This document shows positions 50,366-59,210 of a stretch of 64,000 bases of DNA, one piece after another. Source of the DNA: Nonomuraea roseoviolacea subsp. carminata (lineage in GTDB: Bacteria > Actinomycetota > Actinomycetes > Streptosporangiales > Streptosporangiaceae). Position 1 is the first letter of the stretch. The number at the start of each line of letters is the position of its first letter. The DNA lies in NCBI RefSeq assembly GCF_024172185.1, contig NZ_JAMZEC010000001.1, positions 992,001 through 1,056,000 on the forward strand, given 5' to 3'. The translations under genes and the position numbers were made by a program. The notes beneath the pieces were generated by a model, which worked only from the letters and a program-made list of their open reading frames with translations, searched no databases and was not told the DNA's origin.

Positions 50366-50854
50366 GTGGAGGACGACTCGGTCGATCGGCACCTGGCGCG
50401 CTGGCGCGGCAAGGCGCCCTACGACGAGCGGGTCGAGGGTGTCGTCACGCGCATGCAGTTCCTGGTCAAGCACCTCAAGCAGTTCAAGGAGGCGGCGCTG
50501 GCCCAGGTGGGGATGCAGGACTTCGAGTTCGAGACGCTGCACCGGCTGGTGGCGGCCGGCGGGTCGGCCACGCCGTCGAAGCTCGCCGCCGAGATGCTGC
50601 TGTCACCGGCGGGCATGACCGGCCGCCTCGACACGCTGGAGCGCTCGGGCCTCGTACGCCGCGTCCGCGGGTCGGACGACCGCCGCCGGGTGGACGTGGA
50701 ACTGACCGCCAAGGGCCGCGAGCTGTGGACGGAGGCGATGGCCATCCGGGCGCGGGTGGAGTCGGAGCTGGTCTCGGCGCTGGACGCGGACGAGCAGCAG
50801 ACCTTGGACGCCCTCCTCAAACGCCTCATGATCCAGGCGGAATCCCGCCGCTGA
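50366..50854 (+). CDS. MarR-family regulator
   Basis: A 162-residue winged-helix protein: the recognition region is ATPSKLAAEMLLSPAGMTGR and the wing SDDRRRVDVELT. The helical dimerisation ends are typical. GTG after TATGAT (50353-50358) by seven bases, leaderless. Divergent from the MFS exporter and flanked by four operator copies, so it most likely represses both. The ligand is unknown. Confidence 0.92.
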   Translation: MEDDSVDRHLARWRGKAPYDERVEGVVTRMQFLVKHLKQFKEAALAQVGMQDFEFETLHRLVAAGGSATPSKLAAEMLLSPAGMTGRLDTLERSGLVRRVRGSDDRRRVDVELTAKGRELWTEAMAIRARVESELVSALDADEQQTLDALLKRLMIQAESRR

Positions 50855-51063
50855 CCTGCACCCGGCCCTCCACCACTGAGGAGCCCGAACCGGCCGACGC
50901 CCTATGAGCACCGAACCAGCGACCCCACGCCCAGCCCTCCGCCACTGAGGCGTCAAGGTAGGCCCGGACCCCGCTCCTTCGCTGCGTAGCGTATGAAGGA
51001 CCCGAGGCGCCCCGAGCCGCAACTCTCCACTACTGCCGGGCAGCCCGTGCTGCGTCTCGGCTT

Positions 51064-52047
51064 CTATCGGCCCGTGCGGCTGGCCACGATGACCTGGACG
51101 GCGTGTTCCAGCGCGTACGCCGGGTCGGCGCCGCCGCCCTTCACCTGTTCGTCGGCGTCGGCCACGGCCTGGATGGCCCGCGACAACCCCTGCGGCCCCC
51201 AGCCGTTGAGCTGCCGTTTGACCCGGTCGATCTTCCAGGGGGGCATCCCCAGGTGGCTCGCCAGCTGGCCGCCCCGCAGGTTGCGCGGAGCCCCGGCGAC
51301 CTTGGCGATCGACCTCAGCCCGCCCGCCAGCGCGCTGACCAGCAGCACGGGGGCGACTCCGGTGCCGAGCGCCCAGCGCAACTGCTCCAGGGCCTCGGCC
51401 AGCCGCCCCTCCACCGCGGCATCCGCCACGTTGAACCCCGTGACCTCCGCCCGGCCCTTGTGGTAGCGGGCCACAGCGGCGACGCCGACCGTCTTCTCCT
51501 CGGTGTCGAAGATGAGCTGACTGCACGCGGCGGCCAGCTCGCGCAGGTCGTTGCCCACGGCGTCCAGAAGTGCCTGGGCGGCGTCGGAGGCGATCGAGCG
51601 GCCCGCCCGCTTGAACTCGCTCTTGATGAAGTCGAGCCGCTCCCCCGCCTTGGTCGGCTTGGCCACGGTGACGACGTGCGCCTTGGCCTTCTTGAGCCCG
51701 TCGACCAGCGCCTTGCCCTTGGCGCCGCCCGGATGCGCCAGCACCAGCACGGTGTCACCCGACGGGTGGGAGGCATAGGAGACGACCTCCGCGGCGACCT
51801 CCTTGGCCAGGTCCTGCGCGGACCTGATCACCACCACCGACCGGTCGCCGAACAGCGACGGCGAGGTGAGCTGGACCAGGTCCCCGGTCCCCACCTTGGA
51901 CCCCACGAGGTCGTGCACCTCGGCACCCGGATCGCCGGCCCGCGCCGCCGCCACGACGGCGCCGACGGCCCGCTCGGCCAGCAACTCCTCGTCGCCGACG
52001 ACCAGGGTCACCAGTGCTGGATCGCTTCCCGCCATGTCGAGCAGCAT
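51064..52047 (-). CDS. holA: DNA polymerase III subunit delta
   Basis: The clamp-loader subunit that opens the sliding clamp, 327 residues. Recognised by the actinobacterial HolA pattern: VVGDEELLAERAV at the start, SPSLFGDRSVVVIRSA, then DLRELAAACSQL and the C-terminal helical collar with HLGMPPWKIDRVKRQ. The ATG at 52047 has GGAG upstream; an in-frame ATG 12 bases later is possible. Downstream of comEC as in other actinobacteria. Confidence 0.92.
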   Translation of the reverse strand: MLLDMAGSDPALVTLVVGDEELLAERAVGAVVAAARAGDPGAEVHDLVGSKVGTGDLVQLTSPSLFGDRSVVVIRSAQDLAKEVAAEVVSYASHPSGDTVLVLAHPGGAKGKALVDGLKKAKAHVVTVAKPTKAGERLDFIKSEFKRAGRSIASDAAQALLDAVGNDLRELAAACSQLIFDTEEKTVGVAAVARYHKGRAEVTGFNVADAAVEGRLAEALEQLRWALGTGVAPVLLVSALAGGLRSIAKVAGAPRNLRGGQLASHLGMPPWKIDRVKRQLNGWGPQGLSRAIQAVADADEQVKGGGADPAYALEHAVQVIVASRTGR

Positions 52048-52361
52048 CCCACGCTCCACCGACAACCGGGTACTCGACGACCCCGTCCGCCCCATCACCG
52101 ACTCACCATCCCGGACCTGCCCTCTCTTGGGACGAGCGACGTTCGCACAAGACCCAACCCACCATCCGTCAGGCAGGACCTGGGCCAGCACCCGACAGGC
52201 AAGCCTTAGACCACCTGACAAGCAAGATGTGGACCAGCACCGGACAGGCGCGACCCAGGCCACCCACCTGGCAGACTGCCCCAGCATCACGGAGGCGGCT
52301 CGGAATCCTCCTGACCGGCCGCTATCACGGAAGAGGCCCGGAATCCTCCCGTCCCCCGCCA
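52048..52361. other. holA-comEC gap with two degenerate repeats
   Basis: No gene. The region 52170-52260 holds irregular copies of an ACAGGCAAG/GACCAGCACC unit, and 52286-52380 holds about 2.5 copies of a 37-38-base unit that starts ATCACGGA; the last overlaps the comEC stop. Confidence 0.55.
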
Positions 52362-55220
52362 TCACGGAGGAGGCCGGGCATCACCTTGCCTGCCCCGGGA
52401 CACGATGGCCAGGCGTCCCTCCCGTTCCACCACCGCGAGATCTCCCGACCGATCCGTCCGGTACACGCGGGCGCCCAGGCGTTGCAGAAGCGACAGAGTC
52501 GGTTGCGCCGGATGGCCGTAGTCGTTGCCCGCGCCCACGCTGATCAGGGCGGCGCGGGCTCCGACGGCGGCGAAGAACGCGGGGTCCTGCCGGGGTGAGC
52601 CGTGGTGCGGGACCTTGAGGATGTCGGCCTGGGGAAGCAGGCCGCCGCGCAGCAGATCGTCCTGGGCCTCGGTCTCGATGTCGCCGCTCAGCAGCGCCGA
52701 GCCGGTCCGCCAGCGTACGTGGACGACGACACTGGAGTTGTTGGCGGCGCTGCCCTCGCCCTGGCCGGCGGGCGCGGCGCGGGCGGGTTCGGGGGCCAGG
52801 ACGGTCAGCTCGGACGGGCCCAGCCGCCAACGGGCGCCCGGCGGCGCGGTCCACTGGGGGATGCGGCGCCGGGCGAGGTCCGCCGACAGCCGGGACGCCT
52901 GCTGTTCGAGTGTGCGCTGCGGGCTGACGACGACGGCCCCCACCCGCCGGCCCCTCAGGACGCCGGACAGTCCGTCGATGTGGTCGGCGTGCGGATGGGT
53001 GAGGATGACCAGCGGGACGTCGGTCACGCCAAGGCGGCGCAGGCAGCGGTCCATGGTGACGGGGTCGGGGCCGGTGTCCACCACGACGCCCCGTCCCTGG
53101 CCCGCCGCCAGGACCAGGCCGTCACCCTGGCCGACGTCGCACACCACCATCAGCCACGCCTTCGGCGGCCACGGAGCGACGATCGGCCGTACGACCAGCA
53201 GCACGACCAGCGCGCCCGCCGCCACCGCCAGCGCCACGGCCCGCCAGGCGCGGCGCCTGGTCAACAGCGTCGCGACGACAGCCGCCAGGGCGAGCAACCC
53301 GAGACCCGCGAGGCCGCCCGGCCACGGCAGGGTGGCGAGCGGAAGGCCGACAGCCCAGCCGGCCACCGTGATGATCCAGCCCACCGCGTAGCCGGCGGGG
53401 ACGACGATCAGCTGCGCCGCCGCCGGCCAGAACGGCGCCACCAGCGCGGCGGCGAACCCGAGCAGCGTCGCGGGCGCCACCGCCGGACCGGCGAGCAGGT
53501 TGGCCGGGATCGCCGCCAGGGACACCTGGCCGGCCATGAGCACGAGCACCGGTGTCACGGCGACCTGCGCGGCGCAGGGCACGGCGACGGCCTCGGCCGC
53601 CCATCCGGGCAGCCTCGTCCTCAGCTTCAACCGGTCGCGCCAGCGGGGCGCCAGGAGGAGGATTCCGGCCGTCGCGCAGACCGACAGGGCGAAGCCGTAC
53701 GAGACCGCCAGGTCGGGCGAGAAGAGGAGCAGCAGGAGCACCGCCGCCGAGAGAGCGGCGATCCCGTCCTTGGGCCGGCCGGTGGCGAGGGCGACGGCCG
53801 CGACCAGGCCCATGAGGAGGGCTCTCAGCACGCTCGGCGAGGGCCGGGCGACCACGGCGAAGCCGATCATGGCCATGGCGGCGAAGCCCGCCCTGAGGGT
53901 GAGCGGGAGTCCGACGAGGCGGGACAGGGCGAGCGCCGCGCCCGCCACGATGGACAGGTTCGTGCCGCTCACGGCATTGAGGTGGTTCAGGCCGGAGTCC
54001 TTGAGGTCTGCGCTGACGTGGGGGTCCATGCGGGAGACGTCGCCCACGACGAGGCCGGGCAGAAGGCCGCGCTGATCGGCGGGGAGGACGTCGGCCGCTG
54101 TGCGCAGACCTTGCCTCAGGGTGCCGGCGACGGCTTGGACGCGGCTCGGGGGCGTGAGGACGCTGGGGGTTCCGCGGACGAACAGGACGGCGGCGGTCAG
54201 TTCGCCCGGGGTGGGCTCGGCGAGCCGCGCGGTGACCTGGACGCGCTGGCTGGGTAGGAGAGGACGCCATCCGGGGCCGTGGGCGAGGACGAGGACGGGG
54301 AGGCTCACTGCTTCGCGGCGGCGGGGTGTCCGGTAGGAGTCGAGGGTGGCGTGGACGACGGCCTGCTCCTGGCGGAACCGGCCGAGTTTGATCCTGGGGT
54401 CGTCGGTGAGGGTGATCTCGGCGGTGATCGTCGCTCCTTGGTGGGCGAGCACGGCGACGGGGCCCGTGGTGACGGCGTGAACGCGCGCGGCGACGGACGC
54501 TGAGGCGGCGGCCGTGCAGACCAAGGTGGCGATGATGAGGTTGCGCCAAGGGCGTGGGCGGTGGCCTCGATCTTGGTGGCGATCGTGGCCGGGTCGGGTG
54601 TTGCCCGCGCGACTGTCTTCTCCTTGGGTGTGCCGGTCATGGTGGGGGTTGTCGCCTAGGTGGCGCGTGGTGTCTGCGTGGGAGTCATTGTCCGCGCGAG
54701 GGGTGCCGTGCAGGCGCAGACGGTCGTCTGTGTGCGGGCTGCCGTCCGTGCAGGGTTGGGCGCCATGGGGCTGCTCGTGCGAGTGGGGGTGGTCGCGGGA
54801 GTGCTGCTTCGTGTTGCCTCCGGAGTGCCTGTCTGTGTGGACGTTGGCTTCGCGGGTGCGGTCGGCGTGGTCCGCTCCTCCGGAGCTTTCGTGTGTGTGG
54901 GGAGTGGCTTCCTGGGTGAGGTGGCTGCGGCGGCGGGTGATGAGTGCCGCGGTGAGGGATCCGAGGGCGGCGAGGGCTGACACGGTGAGGGCGGCGGCGG
55001 GAGAACTGTGCAGGAGTGCCAGGGTTGCGGCCCAGGTGGCGAGGGCCGGGCAGGTGAGGATCCAGACGTGAGCTCCGGCCGCCGCATTGGTTGTTTCCTC
55101 GGCCGGTGGCGTGACTGGGTGCGGGCTGGTGGTTCGATCGCCGGATCCGTCGAGGGCGGGGTCGGAGGTGGAATCGCGCGGCGTGTCGGAGGTCGACCCG
55201 GGGGTGGCGTGGCGGGGCAT
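52362..55220 (-). CDS. comEC: ComEC/Rec2 DNA-uptake channel protein
   Basis: A 952-residue competence-type membrane protein thought to form the channel for single-stranded DNA. Two N-terminal helices (about 52-95) are followed by a hydrophilic segment of about 130 residues rich in His, Asp and Thr (about 97-228), not expected in the family. Then come an OB-like soluble domain, the ComEC competence domain with seven or more helices (about 400-690), and a C-terminal metallo-beta-lactamase domain with THPHADHIDG and HHGS. Natural competence is not established in this group. One base separates it from comEA. Confidence 0.92.
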   Translation of the reverse strand: MPRHATPGSTSDTPRDSTSDPALDGSGDRTTSPHPVTPPAEETTNAAAGAHVWILTCPALATWAATLALLHSSPAAALTVSALAALGSLTAALITRRRSHLTQEATPHTHESSGGADHADRTREANVHTDRHSGGNTKQHSRDHPHSHEQPHGAQPCTDGSPHTDDRLRLHGTPRADNDSHADTTRHLGDNPHHDRHTQGEDSRAGNTRPGHDRHQDRGHRPRPWRNLIIATLVCTAAASASVAARVHAVTTGPVAVLAHQGATITAEITLTDDPRIKLGRFRQEQAVVHATLDSYRTPRRREAVSLPVLVLAHGPGWRPLLPSQRVQVTARLAEPTPGELTAAVLFVRGTPSVLTPPSRVQAVAGTLRQGLRTAADVLPADQRGLLPGLVVGDVSRMDPHVSADLKDSGLNHLNAVSGTNLSIVAGAALALSRLVGLPLTLRAGFAAMAMIGFAVVARPSPSVLRALLMGLVAAVALATGRPKDGIAALSAAVLLLLLFSPDLAVSYGFALSVCATAGILLLAPRWRDRLKLRTRLPGWAAEAVAVPCAAQVAVTPVLVLMAGQVSLAAIPANLLAGPAVAPATLLGFAAALVAPFWPAAAQLIVVPAGYAVGWIITVAGWAVGLPLATLPWPGGLAGLGLLALAAVVATLLTRRRAWRAVALAVAAGALVVLLVVRPIVAPWPPKAWLMVVCDVGQGDGLVLAAGQGRGVVVDTGPDPVTMDRCLRRLGVTDVPLVILTHPHADHIDGLSGVLRGRRVGAVVVSPQRTLEQQASRLSADLARRRIPQWTAPPGARWRLGPSELTVLAPEPARAAPAGQGEGSAANNSSVVVHVRWRTGSALLSGDIETEAQDDLLRGGLLPQADILKVPHHGSPRQDPAFFAAVGARAALISVGAGNDYGHPAQPTLSLLQRLGARVYRTDRSGDLAVVEREGRLAIVSRGRQGDARPPP

Positions 55221-55221
55221 G

Positions 55222-56595
55222 TCAGATGCGGACCTTGTCCTTGAGTTCCTCGTACTTCTTGGTGCCGATGCCGGGGATCTCCTGGAGCTGGGTCACGCTG
55301 GTGAAGCCGCCGTGGGTGGTGCGGAAGTCGGCGATGCGTGCTGCCAGGACCTCGCCCACGCCGGGAAGCTGCTCCAGTTGGTCGGGGGTGGCGGTGTTGA
55401 GGTCGAGGACCGTGGTGGCGGGGTCCGTGAGAGGCGGGGCTTGGGGGTTGCCGACGCCGGGGGCGCCGACGGTGATCTGTTCGCCGTCGATGAGGCGTCT
55501 GGCGAGATTGACCGTGGAGGCCGCGGCGGGCTGACGTACTCCCCCGGCGGCCTTCACCGCGTCGGCCACGCGGGCGCCCATGGGGAGGGTGTACATGCCG
55601 GGCTTCCGTACCTTGCCGGTGATGTGGACGGTGACCTCGCCCGTGGGGGTCGGCGAGAGGAGCGGCGTTGGGCGGGACACCCTTTCTTGGGGTGTGGGGG
55701 ATGTGATGGGGAGCGGCTCCGGGGTTGGTTCTGAGCGCCAGAGGAAGACGCCTGCCGCCAGGGCTGCCAGGGCCGCGAGGAGGACGAGCACGCGCAGGCC
55801 CGGGCGGCCGGGGTCGAGGGCCGGTGCCTTGGCCGTGATGGCTGCTCGGAAGGCTTCGAAGGAAGGGGGCAAGGTCGGGGGCAGTGGTGGTCGGGATGGG
55901 GGTGGGGCGGGTGCCGTCCTCTCACTGCCCCCAACCTCGTCGCTGCCCGGCGTCTCGGTGACGCCACCGATGTGCCGGCTGAGGGCATGCCAGTTCAGAG
56001 CATGAGGGCTCAGGGCATGCCGCACTGTGTTTTGGGGGCGCTGGGCAAGGTCGTGCGGGGTTGGGGCGTAGGCGTCGCCTACGGGGATGTGCGAGGCGTG
56101 CCGGACATGGGTGTCGGCGTCCGTGGAGTGGTCGTCAGCAGCGTGGGGGTCCCAGGAGGCAGCCGTCAGAGAGCGCGAGTCCGTGGAGCGGGCGGGTCGT
56201 GTCGGGGCGGGGTGAGGGCGGCGGTGCGGTCTGGCGGCGTCCCATGCGCGCGCGTCGTCAGGAGGGTTGAGGGTGCGGGAGTCGGCCTGCGTCGGGTGAA
56301 CAGCGGGGTGGCCGGCGGCGCTCGGGGCGCTCTCTTGGGGATGTACGTCGGCGATGTGGTGGGCGGCTGCGTGGTTCGTGGAGTGCGTGTACGGGTGGCG
56401 GCGTTCACCGGCGCGGATCGACGGGGCGAGCGGCGCAGTGGGTTGAGGGTGGTCCTGCGGGAGGGCGGGCGGCCGAGCAGCCGGAGTGTCCTGGAGGGCG
56501 GATATGGGGCGGGGGCGGCGGCGGGCAGGAGCCGTGAGGGAGCGCAGCCGCGCCTCGGCCACGGTCCGCTCGTCGATCAGGTCCTGGGAACGCAC
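55222..56595 (-). CDS. comEA: ComEA-like DNA-binding protein with long His-rich N-terminus
   Basis: A 457-residue protein. The first 265 residues are low-complexity, Pro/Ala/His-rich and presumably cytoplasmic. A single helix (about 268-286) follows, then a SLBB domain (VHITGKVRKPGMYTLPMGAR) and a C-terminal helix-hairpin-helix pair (LNTATPDQLEQLPGVGEVLA, then LQEIPGIGTKKYEEL). In ordinary members the part before the helix is far shorter. The GTG is seven bases after TACGTT (complement of 56603-56608), so it is leaderless. Works with ComEC. Confidence 0.9.
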   Translation of the reverse strand: MRSQDLIDERTVAEARLRSLTAPARRRPRPISALQDTPAARPPALPQDHPQPTAPLAPSIRAGERRHPYTHSTNHAAAHHIADVHPQESAPSAAGHPAVHPTQADSRTLNPPDDARAWDAARPHRRPHPAPTRPARSTDSRSLTAASWDPHAADDHSTDADTHVRHASHIPVGDAYAPTPHDLAQRPQNTVRHALSPHALNWHALSRHIGGVTETPGSDEVGGSERTAPAPPPSRPPLPPTLPPSFEAFRAAITAKAPALDPGRPGLRVLVLLAALAALAAGVFLWRSEPTPEPLPITSPTPQERVSRPTPLLSPTPTGEVTVHITGKVRKPGMYTLPMGARVADAVKAAGGVRQPAAASTVNLARRLIDGEQITVGAPGVGNPQAPPLTDPATTVLDLNTATPDQLEQLPGVGEVLAARIADFRTTHGGFTSVTQLQEIPGIGTKKYEELKDKVRI

Positions 56596-56691
56596 GTCCC
56601 AGAACGTACGGCCCCACCCCGCTCCCGGAATCGGGCGAACGAGGTTCTGGGGATGAGGGGCCGAGCGTCGCGCGTTGCTGTGGAGAACCGG

Positions 56692-56721
56692 CCGGAAGCC
56701 GGCCTACGGGCCGGCTTCCGG
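56692..56721 (-). terminator. Terminator with the degV stop codon in its loop
   Basis: CCGGAAGCCGGCC (56692-56704) pairs perfectly with GGCCGGCTTCCGG (56709-56721); the loop and its edge hold the TAG of degV. It begins inside the coding region. Confidence 0.75.
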
Positions 56722-57519
56722 GCACACCGTCAGGCCGAGCATGCCGGGTCCCACGTGCACCCCGATCACCGCCCCCACCTCGACGAGCTGTAAGTCCGTC
56801 ACCTCGGGCAACCGCTTCGGCAGGCGCTCCGCCAGGGCCCTGGCCCGGTCCCACCCCGCCAGGTGCTGGACCGCCACCCGCGCCGGACCCCGGCCGGCCG
56901 CCGCGACCGCCAGGTCCTCCAGGCGGGCGATGGCCCGCGTGGCCGTGCGGACCTTCTCCAGCAGGACCACTCGCCCGTCCACGAAGTGCAGCAGCGGCTT
57001 GATGGCGAGCGCCGAGCCGAACAGCGACGCCGCCGTGCCGACGCGGCCGCCGCGGCGCAGGGACTCCAGCGTGTCGGCGTAGAAGAACGTCCGGGTACGG
57101 GCCGCGCACCCCAGCGCCGCCCGGACCACCCCCTCCAGCTCCTCCCCCCGGGCGGCGGCGTCGGCCGCGGCCAGGACCGGGAAGCCGAGTCCCATGGCGA
57201 TGGAGCCGCTGTCGATCACCTCCACCGGCAGCGGCGCCTCCTTGGCGGCGATCCGGGCCGACTCGGCCGTGCCGGACAGCTCCCCCGACAGGTGGATCGA
57301 CACGATCTCGGTGGCTCCGGCCGCGGCCAGGGCCGCGTAGCAGGAGGCGAAGCGGGCGGGCGCGGGACGCGAGGTGGTGGCCGCGTGCAGGTCTCCCGTG
57401 AACGCCCCCTCGTCGCACGACGTGCCGCCCGACACCACCTGTACGGGTACGACCGAGACGCCCGGCGTCGGGGGCAGGTAGGCGGTGGAGTCCGTGACGA
57501 CGGCGACCGAGGGCGGCAT
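56704..57519 (-). CDS. DegV-family fatty-acid-binding protein
   Basis: A 271-residue DegV protein that binds a fatty acid and, in other Gram-positives, feeds FakA kinase. TDSTAYLPP near the start and IHLSGELSGTAESARIAA are the family's ligand-contact segments; DSGSIAMGLG follows. The ATG at 57519 lies six bases after TACTCT (complement of 57526-57531), so it is leaderless, and earlier starts are not needed. Neighbour of comEA as in other actinobacteria. Confidence 0.93.
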   Translation of the reverse strand: MPPSVAVVTDSTAYLPPTPGVSVVPVQVVSGGTSCDEGAFTGDLHAATTSRPAPARFASCYAALAAAGATEIVSIHLSGELSGTAESARIAAKEAPLPVEVIDSGSIAMGLGFPVLAAADAAARGEELEGVVRAALGCAARTRTFFYADTLESLRRGGRVGTAASLFGSALAIKPLLHFVDGRVVLLEKVRTATRAIARLEDLAVAAAGRGPARVAVQHLAGWDRARALAERLPKRLPEVTDLQLVEVGAVIGVHVGPGMLGLTVCPEAGP

Positions 57520-57594
57520 ATCAGGAGAGTAGCCAGTTCGGGATATTTCAACCCTGCCGGTCAAAGGCCGGTCGGACGATGCGCCGTTCGCGCG

Positions 57595-58803
57595 TCACTG
57601 GACGGGGATGCCGCCTCGCCACACCCGCCGCGGCTTGAGGCCGAAGGACCAGGCGAAGGCGCCTTCGTGGTCGGCGTCCCACTGGACGATGTCGGCCAGC
57701 CGGCCCGGGGCGAGGACGCCGCGGTCGGGCGCGCCGAGCACCGTGGCGCCGCCCAGCGTGGCCGCGCGCAGGGCGTCGTTGACGCTCATCCCGAACGCCG
57801 ACACCGCGAGCGCGATGACCAGCGACATCGAGGTGATGCCGCAGTAGCCGGGGTTGTGGTCGCTGCCGAGCGCGATCTGCACGCCGTGCTTGATCATCTG
57901 GCGCACCGGCGGGAGCTTGCCGCGCTGGAGCGCCGTGGCGGGGCTGACCACGGCCGGCACGCCGTACCGGGACATGATCGCGATGTCCTCGTCGGACATG
58001 TGGTGGAGGCCGTCGGCGGAGGCGCAGCCCAGCTCGGCGGCGAGCTGCACGGCGCCGCGGCGGCTGAACAGGCCGGCGTGGATGCGCGGCAGCAGGCCGA
58101 CGTTGCGACCCGAGGCGAGCACCCAGCGGGACTCCTCGGTGGTGAAGTGGCCCTCGTCGCAGTAGACGTCGACGCTGTCGGCGCCCGCCGCGGCGGCGTC
58201 GGCGCACCAGGCGCCCACGGCCTCGACGTACTCGCGCTGGCGGCCGAAGTACTCGGGCGGCACGACGTGCCCGGCGAGGAACGTGACGTGCACCCGCGGC
58301 ATCATCGGCTCCTTCTCCAGCTCGCGCAGGAGCCGCACGTCGGCGAGCTCGCCGTCGCGGGTGAGGTGGTAGCCGGTCTTGGCCTCGACGGTCGTGGTGC
58401 CGCTGAGCAGCCAGCCGCGCAGGCGCTCGCGCACGCCGTTGCACAGGGTCCACGGGTCGGTGCCGCGGGTCACGGTGACGGTGGAGCCCACGCCGCCGCC
58501 CGCGGCGGTGATGGCGGAGGAGGTGGAGCCGCTGGTGCGGATCGCCAGCTCGGCGTAGCGGTTGCCGGCGTAGACGGGATGCGTGTGCGCGTCGATGAGG
58601 CCGGGAGTGACCAGGGCGCCGCCGAGGTTCTCGACGTGGTCGACGTCGACGATGTCGTCGACGACTCCGGGGACGCTCTGCGGGAGGTCGGGAGCCCGTC
58701 CGACCCAGGCGATCCGGTCGTTGTGCACGAGAATGGCCGCGTTGCTGAGGACCTCGTTGCCGGTCCACAGGCGGCCGATGTTGGTCAGCAGCCGAACGGT
58801 CAC
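57595..58803 (-). CDS. hutI: Imidazolonepropionase
   Basis: The third step of histidine degradation: hydrolysis of 4-imidazolone-5-propionate to N-formimino-glutamate. An amidohydrolase-fold enzyme of 402 residues with the zinc motif DAHTHPVYAG near 70, EAKTGYHL, the HVVPPEY segment and LGSDHNPGYC near the C-terminus. The GTG at 58803 follows GGTGGTGAT. No other hut gene is adjacent on the visible side, so the pathway is split or completed elsewhere. Confidence 0.92.
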   Translation of the reverse strand: MTVRLLTNIGRLWTGNEVLSNAAILVHNDRIAWVGRAPDLPQSVPGVVDDIVDVDHVENLGGALVTPGLIDAHTHPVYAGNRYAELAIRTSGSTSSAITAAGGGVGSTVTVTRGTDPWTLCNGVRERLRGWLLSGTTTVEAKTGYHLTRDGELADVRLLRELEKEPMMPRVHVTFLAGHVVPPEYFGRQREYVEAVGAWCADAAAAGADSVDVYCDEGHFTTEESRWVLASGRNVGLLPRIHAGLFSRRGAVQLAAELGCASADGLHHMSDEDIAIMSRYGVPAVVSPATALQRGKLPPVRQMIKHGVQIALGSDHNPGYCGITSMSLVIALAVSAFGMSVNDALRAATLGGATVLGAPDRGVLAPGRLADIVQWDADHEGAFAWSFGLKPRRVWRGGIPVQ

Positions 58804-58934
58804 CGCATCACCACCCCGCACGAGCACGTCACCCAGCGCACGGAACGCGCGGCGGCGCCCACTGAGTCGGCTCCGGGTAGGGACGACATGGGGGAGTCTC
58901 CTGCTCTCATCCGCTTGGCTGTGCGGTGACCGGA

Positions 58935-58959
58935 TCGCCGGACTCATGATCCGGCGATT
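58935..58959. promoter_or_regulatory. Hairpin in the hutI leader
   Basis: ATCGCCGGA (58935-58943) pairs with TCCGGCGAT (58951-58959), 130 bases upstream of hutI. The 400-base hutI-hflX gap is less GC-rich than its surroundings and otherwise holds only the hflX terminator. Confidence 0.45.
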
Positions 58960-59163
58960 TCAGTTCAGTTACGTTATTTCACAGGCTGGCTCGGTGTACA
59001 GGGTTATTCGGAAGAAAGCCCAATCATCCCAGTGGTCACCGCGCCCCGATCGTTCCCTGAGACCCCCGCAGGCACCAAGAATCGTCATCTGAAACCCGCG
59101 ACGTTAGTGTGGTAAGGCTCGGCATATCCTAGCAATCCGAGGGTTCCACGGCCACTGTCGCTT

Positions 59164-59202
59164 TTGGGCAGCTCTGCGAACTATTTCGACAGAGCTGCCC
59201 AA
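59164..59202 (-). terminator. Terminator of hflX
   Basis: TTGGGCAGCTCTG (59164-59176) and CAGAGCTGCCCAA (59190-59202) are perfect 13-base arms around a 13-base loop, nine bases past the hflX stop. Confidence 0.85.
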
Positions 59203-59210
59203 CCATCGCA

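Noticed and set aside
48968..50854. A 628-codon protein ending in the MarR domain
   Set aside because: The part before 50366 is antisense to the MFS repeat gene and crosses the operators; the MarR protein has its own promoter and GTG.
58948..59163. A tRNA or other RNA gene in the less GC-rich hutI-hflX gap
   Set aside because: No cloverleaf or GGTTCRA-type arm could be found on either strand.
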